Source: a virus. Taken from it: a stretch of 24,552 nucleotides of DNA. Within the stretch, counting starts at the first letter, position 1, and each line of letters opens with the position of its first letter. The stretch is from the IMG/VR virus record IMGVR_UViG_3300032092_000242, positions 1 through 24,552 of that record, one strand, 5' to 3'. The position numbers and the translations under genes were made by a program. Below are positions 17,110-22,781 of the stretch, piece by piece. The notes under the pieces were generated by a model that saw only the letters and a program-made list of their open reading frames with translations, made no database searches and was not told the origin of the DNA.

Positions 17110-17606
17110 TGGAACTTTTTATTCGCATCGTAGATGGTCAGCCTTTTGAGCACCCAATTATGGGTGATAACTTTCGTCAAGCATTCCCTCATATTGACGT
17201 TAACAATTTGCCCGCAGAATTTGTAAAGTTTGAGCGTGTTGAATGCCCATATTTAGCAACAACTTTTCAAGTAGATGAAGCAGATTATCAATGGGATAAC
17301 GGAATTGTAAAAGATGTTTGGTTTGTGCGTGAAATGACTGATGAAGAACGTGCAGTAAAAATGCAACAATTTACAGACAGTGCCAATAGAGCTGTTGAGT
17401 TCTTTAAAGAAACGGCACAGGAAAAAATTGAATCTGCGCCGAATGAAGAAGCTCGTCAAGCGTGGGTCGATTACCTTGCAGCACTTAATGCGTGGGTGTT
17501 AGTTGATGCTGTTAACCCACAGTACCCAGCTAAGCCCGCTGTTAAAGCTGATGGCACACTAGTTGACTTAACTGTTTCGGGAAGTGAGCCAAATGTTGTC
17601 GGTTAA
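17109..17606 (+). CDS. Tail accessory (possible fibre-assembly) protein, paralog of the 19936 gene
   Basis: The protein has 165 residues with ATG 17109 in the TAATG overlap; an upstream in-frame ATG at 17061 lies inside the previous gene and is not used by the paralog. Residues 1-80 align without gaps at first with the 19936 product: M-x-L-x-I at the start, His15-Pro16, Asn21 with Gln24-Ala25-Phe26, a V.-ERVE-.P segment, DVW, and R.MT.EE at about 74-80. The C-terminal half differs: a charged helix (AVEFFKETAQEKIES), then a Trp-containing segment and a Pro-rich end. Phage genes placed right after adhesin genes often encode chaperones for their assembly, so that is the best guess. I do not recognise a named family. 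Confidence 0.7.
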   Translation: MELFIRIVDGQPFEHPIMGDNFRQAFPHIDVNNLPAEFVKFERVECPYLATTFQVDEADYQWDNGIVKDVWFVREMTDEERAVKMQQFTDSANRAVEFFKETAQEKIESAPNEEARQAWVDYLAALNAWVLVDAVNPQYPAKPAVKADGTLVDLTVSGSEPNVVG

Positions 17607-17898
17607 ACCGCTTGAAAATATGGGAGATATTCATGGCGGCATGTATGACTTTGAAAAAGCAGGAGACATTCTGCCCAAACATATTCATAACGAAAATAAT
17701 GTTCACATCACAATTGTTGCTCGTGGAAAAATAAAAGCCTACTCACACGACTGGGAAAAAGAAGCTGTGGCAGGACAACTGATGGATTTTCGTCCCGGTG
17801 AGCCTCATGAAATAATGGCGCTTGAGGATAACACTCGTATCTTCAATATTGTTAAAAAGTTTGGTGGTGTGTCTGACGATACGCAAACGGTATACTAA
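17593..17898 (+). CDS. Small cupin-domain protein
   Basis: The 101-residue product overlaps the previous gene by 14 bases. I choose ATG 17593 over GTG 17584 because GGGAAG at 17579-17584 sits eight bases before the ATG. Cupin motif 1 is seen as G24-x5-H30-x-H32 with G45 following; the position usually held by Glu is His38. Motif 2 is seen as G61 with PGEPH (68-72), giving His72. His30, His32, His38 and His72 could bind a metal. Single-domain cupins include isomerases, dioxygenases and simple binding proteins, so the reaction cannot be told. Its place at the end of an adhesin cassette, mirrored by the 2OG oxygenase in the next cassette, suggests a role linked to the adhesins or to host-surface sugars. 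Confidence 0.8.
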   Translation: MLSVKPLENMGDIHGGMYDFEKAGDILPKHIHNENNVHITIVARGKIKAYSHDWEKEAVAGQLMDFRPGEPHEIMALEDNTRIFNIVKKFGGVSDDTQTVY

Positions 17899-17932
17899 TA
17901 TAGGAAGCATTTGATAATGTCATCCTATATTA
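17896..17932 (+). terminator. Strong hairpin at the end of cassette 1
   Basis: TAATATAGGA (17896-17905) pairs perfectly with TCCTATATTA (17923-17932). Inside, GCATT can pair with AATGT (one G-U pair) around a TGAT loop. The stem starts in the TAA stop codon of the cupin gene. No U-tract follows; instead a late-promoter-like site begins at the next base. It may be a terminator, an RNA-processing site or a 3' stabiliser. The hairpin is certain; its function is inferred. Confidence 0.6.
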
Positions 17933-17940
17933 ACTAAATA
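17933..17940 (+). promoter_or_regulatory. Late-promoter-like ACTAAATA at the start of cassette 2
   Basis: The 15-mer ACTAAATAGAGTAAA (17933-17947) is identical to 21422-21436 before the third fibre gene; the next eight bases also match in five positions. It has the TAAATAGA core but C in place of A at the second motif position. It follows directly on a hairpin. A leader of about 40 bases would carry AAAGG at 17976-17980, eight bases before the TTG start at 17989. The conserved spacing and duplication argue for a working promoter. Confidence 0.6.
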
Positions 17941-17988
17941 GAGTAAACAATCAATACTAAGCCCAACGCAATATAAAAGGATAATAAA

Positions 17989-18936
17989 TTGGCCTTCCTT
18001 GGAAATCTACCCACATCAGCGACCTTTGCTATTGACTCCTTCAATGGTGACAATAGCACAGTCAACTTTACCTTGCGTGAAGCACCAGTAACCACTAGCT
18101 CTATTCTTGTGTTCGTTGGTGGTATTCGCCAGCATACAGATACATATTCGTTATCTAGCACAACACTTACCTTCTCAGAAGCACCACCAACAGGCACAAA
18201 TAATATCCAAGTATTGTTCCTTGGACTTGGTGCTAGTCCACATATTCCATCAGACTTCTCTGTATCTACAGTTAAAATTCAGACTAATGCTATTACTGGT
18301 GACAAGATTGCACCAACTACATTAACTGGCAACCTGATAGCATCAGCAACTATTACAGGCGATAAACTTGGCCTATCATCAATCACTAGTAATCTGATTG
18401 CAGCTAACGCTATAACTACAGCAGCAATTGCAGATGGTTCAATCAATACATCCGAACTAGCATCAGGAGCTGTAACAGGTGATAAACTTGGAACAGGCTC
18501 AGTTACCTCCAATAGTTTTGCACCAACAGTCACAACAGGTAATGTTAACCTATCTGGTGCAACTAGTTTTCTCAGTACAGTATTTGAAACAGCCAATGTG
18601 ACTACCTTGATGGGTGCTAATACAACTATTAATGTGGCACAACCACTTATAGTATTTACTGCTAACTCATCTGCAAACAGTACAATTAACTTTACAGGTC
18701 TTGCTGGTATGCCAGTAGGTAATACTGCATCGTTTACTATTATTAATCCAAATAGTGCTAATGGAAAATATATTAACGTATATCAAGTTGATGGTAGTGC
18801 AACAATCGTAAAATGGGCAGGAGGTGCACCACTTGGCGGTACATCAGCCAACACGGACATATATTCATTCAGTATTATTAAAACCTCTGCAACACCAACT
18901 TACAATGTGTTTGCATCTGTACAGAGTTTCTTTTAA
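17989..18936 (+). CDS. Tail fibre-like protein B with pentad-repeat shaft (TTG start)
   Basis: The protein has 315 residues. The TTG start at 17989 is supported in two ways: AAAGG lies eight bases upstream, and the first residues (MAFLGNLPT) align in register with MSFLGNTPT of the 14285 gene. Residues 1-80 are the shared N-terminal beta domain (FNGDNST, TLTFSEAP). Residues about 101-180 are five-residue units beginning with I, L or V, as in fibre A, including the stretch coded by the 131-bp direct repeat. The C-terminal 130 residues are unrelated to fibre A: a beta domain (TTINVAQPLIVFTANSSANS, then MPVGNTASFTIINPN and a YNVFASVQSFF end). That domain is a good candidate tip or tip-attachment region. 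It heads cassette 2. Confidence 0.78.
   Translation: MAFLGNLPTSATFAIDSFNGDNSTVNFTLREAPVTTSSILVFVGGIRQHTDTYSLSSTTLTFSEAPPTGTNNIQVLFLGLGASPHIPSDFSVSTVKIQTNAITGDKIAPTTLTGNLIASATITGDKLGLSSITSNLIAANAITTAAIADGSINTSELASGAVTGDKLGTGSVTSNSFAPTVTTGNVNLSGATSFLSTVFETANVTTLMGANTTINVAQPLIVFTANSSANSTINFTGLAGMPVGNTASFTIINPNSANGKYINVYQVDGSATIVKWAGGAPLGGTSANTDIYSFSIIKTSATPTYNVFASVQSFF
18349..18479 (+). repeat. 131-bp perfect direct repeat, copy 2
   Basis: This is the second copy of 14687-14817, 3,662 bp away, in the same orientation and coding frame (residues about 121-164 of fibre B). The two copies enclose the rest of fibre A, the 125-residue protein, two glycine-rich genes, an accessory gene, the cupin, a hairpin and a promoter. 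Crossing over between them would join the N-terminus of fibre A to the C-terminus of fibre B in frame. Confidence 0.95.
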
Positions 18937-18938
18937 TT

Positions 18939-19898
18939 ATGCCTTTATTTCGAAAATTAGTTAGTGTTCCCAAAGCAGCTAGTGTTGGTAAGAGGAAAGA
19001 AAGAGCAGCTTTTGTTGCACCTCCGGGCCAAGATTCTTACACAACGGCAGGTAATTACTCTTGGGTTGCACCAGCTGGGGTAACCTCTGTCTCTGTTGTT
19101 ACTGTTGGAGGTGGTGGTGGATCCGGAAAAGGAAATGCCAGTGGTGTTCCTGGTGGCGGCGGAGGCGGTGGCCTTGGATATCGTAATAACATTACTGTTG
19201 TTCCCGGTGTTTCGTATGCAGTAGTTGTTGGCGTTGGTGGTCCTGGATCAACAACTACTGCTACCTCCGGTACTGCTGGTGGTGCCTCTTCGTTTGTAGC
19301 AGGAACCACCACATCAGGTTCTGGTGGTAATCCGGGCACGTATGTTTTTGGAACCACTGGCGTCGGTGGATCGGGTGGTTCATATGCCGGTGATGGCGGT
19401 GGTAATGGTGGTGCTGGTGCATCTTCTAGCGGCGCCAATGGCGGAGGTGGCGGTGGTGCCGGAGGGTATTCTGGCAATGGTGGTACAGCTGCTCCTGATG
19501 CTAGTGTCGCTGGAGGTAATGGCGTCGGTGGTGGCGGAGGAGGCGGCGGCGGCGGGGCCAATGGCGTTGCTTGCGAAAACTCAACGAATGGAGGCGGTGG
19601 CGCTGGCGGCGGTGTGGGCTTATTAGGCGAAGGCTCAAATGGTGCTGGAGGCGCTATAGCTGTATATGGCGAAGGTGGTTTTGGTGGAGGAGGCGGCTCA
19701 AGCGGTGCTGCAGGTGGCACCACCAACCCCAGTAGCTATGGGTTTTCCAGTGGCGGGTTGCGTGGTGGAGGGGGTGGTGCTGGTACTAAGGGTTCTGGAA
19801 CTTTTGCTAATGGGGGGTCTGGAGGTGCTGGCGCAGTCCGTATCATCTGGCCCGGCACAACTCGCACATTCCCTTCAACACGCACGGCGAATGAATAA
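18939..19898 (+). CDS. Glycine-rich tail adhesin-like protein, family A, copy 3
   Basis: The protein has 319 residues and starts two bases after fibre B. Its N-terminus is basic and unlike the other copies (MPLFRKLVSVPKAASVGKRK). The family A head follows (residues about 33-58: YTTAGNYSWVAPAGVTSVSV), then a long glycine body including runs of 7 to 12 Gly. It has the GGGGGAGGYSGNGG segment shared with copy 1, the GVGLLGEGSNGAGG motif and the tail AVRIIWPGTTRTFPST. A single Cys lies in ANGVACENST. The basic N-terminus may be an attachment segment that fits it to a different partner than copies 1 and 2. Receptor binding is inferred. Its TAA stop overlaps a late-promoter-like site. Confidence 0.75.
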   Translation: MPLFRKLVSVPKAASVGKRKERAAFVAPPGQDSYTTAGNYSWVAPAGVTSVSVVTVGGGGGSGKGNASGVPGGGGGGGLGYRNNITVVPGVSYAVVVGVGGPGSTTTATSGTAGGASSFVAGTTTSGSGGNPGTYVFGTTGVGGSGGSYAGDGGGNGGAGASSSGANGGGGGGAGGYSGNGGTAAPDASVAGGNGVGGGGGGGGGGANGVACENSTNGGGGAGGGVGLLGEGSNGAGGAIAVYGEGGFGGGGGSSGAAGGTTNPSSYGFSSGGLRGGGGGAGTKGSGTFANGGSGGAGAVRIIWPGTTRTFPSTRTANE

Positions 19899-19904
19899 TA
19901 AATA
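19897..19904 (+). promoter_or_regulatory. Weak late-promoter-like AATAAATA before the accessory and oxygenase genes
   Basis: AATAAATA fits NATAAATA but lacks the GA that follows the motif in the other sites of this window. It overlaps the stop codon of the glycine-rich gene and lies 31 bases before ATG 19936, with TAGGA at 19923-19927 as a ribosome-binding site. The 37-base gap is extremely AT-rich, so a chance match is possible. Confidence 0.35.
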
Positions 19905-19935
19905 ATTGATTAATTAGTTAGTTAGGATAAAAAAT

Positions 19936-20409
19936 ATGAATCTTTATATTGAAACTGAAAACAGCACAATTAAAAATCACCCTGCTTTTGAGAACAACCT
20001 AATCCAAGCATTTGGTTCAGTCCCTGCACACTGGGAGACATTCATTCGTGTTGAGCGCCCTATTTTGGGCGTATATGAGTTGATGACCGCAGAAGAACCT
20101 ACTTACGAAAAAGTAGATGGTGTTTGGACTGATGTGTGGCATAAACGTGACATGACTGCGGAAGAAAAGACTGCTAAACAACAGGATGTTATTACTGCGT
20201 TTAATGACCGTGACCAAGCATCTAATTGGTCAGCATGGACTTTAGATGAGGCCACTTGCACAATGCAACCTCCAATCCCACGGCCTGAACCTGTAGAAGG
20301 TAAAATTGTTTTCTGGTGCGGCGCAGATGCCAACTGGAAAGAAACTCCGGCTCGTCCAGAAGGCGAGTACAAGTTTGATTTCTTTGCATGGGATTGGGTT
20401 GCAGCATGA
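19936..20409 (+). CDS. Tail accessory (possible fibre-assembly) protein, paralog of the 17109 gene
   Basis: The protein has 157 residues. Its N-terminal 80 residues align with the 17109 product: the M-x-L-x-I start, His15-Pro16, Asn21, Gln24-Ala25-Phe26, an FIRVERP segment, DVW at 66-68, and R.MTAEEK at 71-78. The C-terminal half is different and rich in Trp and Pro (NWSAWTLDEATCTMQPPIP, then FWCGADANWKETP and FFAWDWVAA). This W..de...W.pP layout occurs in several phage virion proteins I have seen, and may be a small binding module. TAGGA at 19923-19927 supports the start. The end overlaps the oxygenase gene (ATGA), so the two are probably translated together. Chaperone function is a guess from position. 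Confidence 0.7.
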   Translation: MNLYIETENSTIKNHPAFENNLIQAFGSVPAHWETFIRVERPILGVYELMTAEEPTYEKVDGVWTDVWHKRDMTAEEKTAKQQDVITAFNDRDQASNWSAWTLDEATCTMQPPIPRPEPVEGKIVFWCGADANWKETPARPEGEYKFDFFAWDWVAA

Positions 20410-21113
20410 GCAAAGTAGCCAAAAAACAAAAAGTCTGCAAAGCCGCTGAATCAGTAGCTCAAGTTGTTCTTCAAACACAACTTCAAGTTGCATACCATTT
20501 TCCGTGCCCAATTTACATCATTGAGCGACCTGATTTCTTAGAAGCAGTAAACGCTATTTCTGAAGAAGCCTTGGAAGTCCAGCGCAAAGAACGTGATCTC
20601 AATGAAATCTACCCTGTATACATGACAGGCAATTATTTTGGCGACTCACGCATGGCGGAGTTTTCTGAGTTTGTTGGCGCTACAGCTTGGAACATTCTTA
20701 ATGAACAAGGTTACGCCATGCAAAACAAAGCTGTGCAGTTTACAGAAATGTGGACGCAAGAACACCACAAACACTCTGCAATGGATGCTCACGTTCATGG
20801 CTTTGGCTCACAAATCACAGGATTTTATTTTCTTGAAACTCCAGAAAACTGTTCTCACGTTGTTTTCCATGACCCCCGTTCAGGCAAAGTTCAAATTGAT
20901 TTGCCTGAGCAAGACATGAACATGGCAACTCCTGCCAGTAAGATGATTAACTTTACGCCAAAACCCGGCATGATGATCTTTGCTAATTCATGGTTGTCTC
21001 ATTCGTTTACACGCCATGCGGCAGAACTACCAATTAAGTTTGTGCATTTCAACTTGACCGTGATTCAACAACCGCAGGCCTGCGCTATGCCACCAGCCGC
21101 AGAAATTATATGA
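20406..21113 (+). CDS. 2OG-Fe(II) oxygenase family protein
   Basis: The protein has 235 residues from ATG 20406, in an ATGA overlap with the previous gene; an in-frame ATG 18 bases upstream is inside that gene. The second half fits the putative 2OG-Fe(II) oxygenase family of T4-like cyanophages (PF13759 type). It has an AHVHGFGSQITGFYFLE strand with His129 and His131, an HDPR motif at 155-158, and PKPGMMIFANSWLSHSF with the distal His199 followed by a KFVHFN strand. One or both of His129/131 together with His199 would bind iron. The residue that usually binds the 2-oxoglutarate carboxylate is Arg in this family; here Lys211 stands there. The family hydroxylates proteins, nucleic acids or small molecules; the substrate here is unknown. 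The place between adhesin genes suggests a virion or surface target. Confidence 0.82.
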   Translation: MSKVAKKQKVCKAAESVAQVVLQTQLQVAYHFPCPIYIIERPDFLEAVNAISEEALEVQRKERDLNEIYPVYMTGNYFGDSRMAEFSEFVGATAWNILNEQGYAMQNKAVQFTEMWTQEHHKHSAMDAHVHGFGSQITGFYFLETPENCSHVVFHDPRSGKVQIDLPEQDMNMATPASKMINFTPKPGMMIFANSWLSHSFTRHAAELPIKFVHFNLTVIQQPQACAMPPAAEII

Positions 21114-21364
21114 ACACATATAAAATTCGGTTCAATAAGTCGAGAGGTCAAGCTGGTCGAGGCTCAATGGATCATGTCTGGCGTGTTTTTGAAAACGGCA
21201 AAGAATTTTTGTTTAAGAATTTAGACATTACCGTTCCTGTTAAGAGCGAAAAAGATGCTAATGGAGTTGACTACAATATCACTTGCCAAGGTTACATGAC
21301 AATGGATCGAGACACCTCTACAGCAGTCATCACATCCACGGTCAAGGAACTAGAGCCAGCATGA
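21110..21364 (+). CDS. Small conserved phage protein of 84 residues, function unknown
   Basis: ATG 21110 overlaps the oxygenase stop as ATGA. The sequence is ordered and charged (YKIRFNKSRGQAGRGSMDHV, then WRVFENGKEFLFKNL and ITCQGYMTMDRDTSTAVI), unlike the low-complexity fibre proteins around it. From memory, short proteins with the same RFNKSRGQ.GRG..DHVWRVFE and D+.TSTA.I segments occur in marine T4-like phages, often near the tail genes. No catalytic motif or membrane segment is seen. Overlap with the oxygenase suggests the two are made in a fixed ratio and may work together; that is inference only. It ends cassette 2. Confidence 0.72.
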   Translation: MNTYKIRFNKSRGQAGRGSMDHVWRVFENGKEFLFKNLDITVPVKSEKDANGVDYNITCQGYMTMDRDTSTAVITSTVKELEPA

Positions 21365-21406
21365 TGTGTGATTGAGCTAAACAACCATAACACATACATC
21401 ATAATC

Positions 21407-21421
21407 CAAACTCCCAGTTTG
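21407..21421 (+). terminator. Hairpin(s) before cassette 3
   Basis: CAAACT-CCC-AGTTTG (21407-21421) is a perfect six-base stem with a three-base loop. It ends exactly where the promoter element begins. A second, looser hairpin pairs ATGATGT (21361-21367) with ACATCAT (21396-21402). Neither has a U-tract. Together they fill most of the 94-base gap. Like the hairpin at 17896, they may end or protect the upstream transcript; evidence for termination is only structural. Confidence 0.45.
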
Positions 21422-21429
21422 ACTAAATA
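21422..21429 (+). promoter_or_regulatory. Late-promoter-like ACTAAATA at the start of cassette 3
   Basis: ACTAAATAGAGTAAA (21422-21436) repeats the 15-mer at 17933 exactly, again directly after a hairpin and before a pentad-repeat fibre gene. The ATG at 21459 follows after an AT-rich leader without a clear Shine-Dalgarno sequence. Confidence 0.6.
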
Positions 21430-21458
21430 GAGTAAATAACCAATAAAATAATAAAAAT

Positions 21459-22295
21459 ATGGCACTCTCAAAAATCACAGCAGATAGTATTACATCAAAT
21501 GTAATTACTTCAGCACTCATTGCTGATGGTCAAATTACCTTTGCTGATATCGCAAACAACTCAATCACTGGTGATAAATTAGCATCAGGTGTAACTTTAA
21601 CTAATCCTGTAGCATCTATTGCTAATGGAACTGTGTATACAACTTCTTCCGTTGGTAATATTCTTACTGTGCAGAACACAACTGCAAATGGTTACGCTGG
21701 CATTCAATTCCTTAGTGAACCTTCCGTAGGAAACGCAGGTCAGGCCGCAATTAACAGCTTTGCGCCTGCAACCGGTGACTCAATACTGGCTTTTTCAACA
21801 AGACAAGCGGCAGTACTTTCGGAAAAAGTTCGCATTAACGCATCAGGCGATGTAGGTATTGGAACAAGTTCGCCTGATAGCAAACTTCATATCACAGGTA
21901 ATACTACTAGTATTGTTGCAATAAAGATTACTAACAACAATGCAACTGGCGTAGATAAATATATCAATATGTTTGCTGGAGGAAATAACACAATTGTTTA
22001 TCCTGCCGCTTGGAATAACTCTGGAGTTATTGAATCTGCCGTTGGAGATAATTTTGTTTTAAGTGCGTACAACGGAACAATGTTATTTTATACAGGCACA
22101 AGTAGAACAGAACGGTTTCGCATTGGTTCATCAGGTGAACTTGGTATTGGCGGTGCAACATACGGCACATCAGGCCAAGTATTAACATCTGGCGGTGCTA
22201 ACGCAGCGCCTACATGGGCAAACACATCTTCGAGTGGTGGTTCTGGCGGCACCGGCGGAAATTTATATCTAGCAGTCAATTTTGGAGGATTTTAA
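21459..22295 (+). CDS. Tail fibre-like protein C
   Basis: The protein has 278 residues. Residues 6-44 are pentad units (ITADS, ITSNV, ITSAL, IADGQ, ITFAD, IANNS, ITGDK) like the shafts of fibres A and B, but here at the very N-terminus and without the shared beta domain. The rest is typical fibre sequence: KVRINASGDVGIGTSSPDS with KLHITG, a beta region, then RFRIGSSGELGIGGATYGTS and GQVLTSGGANAAPTWAN near the C-terminus. The VGIGTSSP and FRI...GELGIG pairs often stand before intramolecular-chaperone (peptidase S74) domains. Here the protein ends soon after in a short glycine stretch and YLAVNFGGF, with no such domain. It probably forms a trimeric fibre; attachment point unknown. It heads cassette 3. 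Confidence 0.78.
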   Translation: MALSKITADSITSNVITSALIADGQITFADIANNSITGDKLASGVTLTNPVASIANGTVYTTSSVGNILTVQNTTANGYAGIQFLSEPSVGNAGQAAINSFAPATGDSILAFSTRQAAVLSEKVRINASGDVGIGTSSPDSKLHITGNTTSIVAIKITNNNATGVDKYINMFAGGNNTIVYPAAWNNSGVIESAVGDNFVLSAYNGTMLFYTGTSRTERFRIGSSGELGIGGATYGTSGQVLTSGGANAAPTWANTSSSGGSGGTGGNLYLAVNFGGF

Positions 22296-22297
22296 AC

Positions 22298-22780
22298 ATG
22301 GCAGTTACAGCAACACCAGTATTTACACAGACCCCTGATGTAGGGGCAAACAATGCCGTCATTCAGACGGCAATGACCAACACAAAGGCTTTTGACGGTA
22401 CTGAAGCCACTGGCCAATCAATGGCACTTGTCTTTACTGGAGGCCCTAATGGTTCTCGTATTGACCAAGTGATGTGTCGTTTGGCTTCAACGAATGGAGC
22501 TACAGCTTCTGGTACATCAGCGGCTACTGTGGTTCGTTTCTGGATCAATAACGGTTCAGTCAACACTACAGCTAATAATAACATCTTCTTGGGTGAGGTT
22601 GCAATTCCTGCAACTGCTGTTACCGCTTTGGGAACAACTGCGCTAACCACTTACCCCTTGACCTTACCTTTGAATGGTTTAAACATCCCTACTTCTTACC
22701 GCATCTATGGTGGTTTGACTGTAGCGGCTGGCGGTACAAACGTGGGTATCGCTTTATCTGCATTCGGCGGAGACTACTAA
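22298..22780 (+). CDS. Beta-rich structural protein of 160 residues, family not recognised
   Basis: ATG 22298 is preceded by GGAGG at 22284-22288, nine bases upstream, inside the end of fibre C; an in-frame ATG at 22214 lies well inside that gene and is rejected. The product is rich in Ala, Thr, Gly and Asn with predicted beta strands (QSMALVFTGGPNGSRIDQVM, TVVRFWINNG, NNIFLGEVAIPA, SYRIYGGLTVAAGG). In composition and in strand order it recalls virion beta-sandwich proteins such as those at 13954 and 14954. A similar small protein stands between fibre and glycine-rich genes in cassette 1, so it may connect fibre and tip. No enzyme motif is visible. Confidence 0.65.
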   Translation: MAVTATPVFTQTPDVGANNAVIQTAMTNTKAFDGTEATGQSMALVFTGGPNGSRIDQVMCRLASTNGATASGTSAATVVRFWINNGSVNTTANNNIFLGEVAIPATAVTALGTTALTTYPLTLPLNGLNIPTSYRIYGGLTVAAGGTNVGIALSAFGGDY

Positions 22781-22781
22781 G

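Noticed and set aside
19055-19726. Long reverse-strand open frame rich in proline (223 residues), with similar ones at 15586-15906, 16671-17192, 23543-23758 and 24158-24361
   Set aside because: They are the complements of glycine-codon runs (GGN read backwards gives NCC). They overlap well-supported + strand genes and show no domain or ribosome-binding site.
19324-19905. Alternative + strand frames rich in Val, Leu and Ala inside glycine-rich genes (also 15924-16190, 16628-16861, 16904-17149, 23323-23538)
   Set aside because: They arise from reading GGTGGC-type repeats in another frame, and the glycine frame has the conserved head and tail motifs.
20388-20405. Upstream in-frame ATG for the oxygenase, and likewise 17061 for the accessory gene, 16141 for a glycine-rich gene and 22214 for the 160-residue gene
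   Set aside because: Each would extend well into the preceding gene, while a coupled start (ATGA, TAATG or a Shine-Dalgarno-led ATG) lies just downstream.
21952-21962. GATAAATA inside the fibre C gene as a further late promoter
   Set aside because: It is within a coding region, lacks the following GA, and no gene starts nearby.
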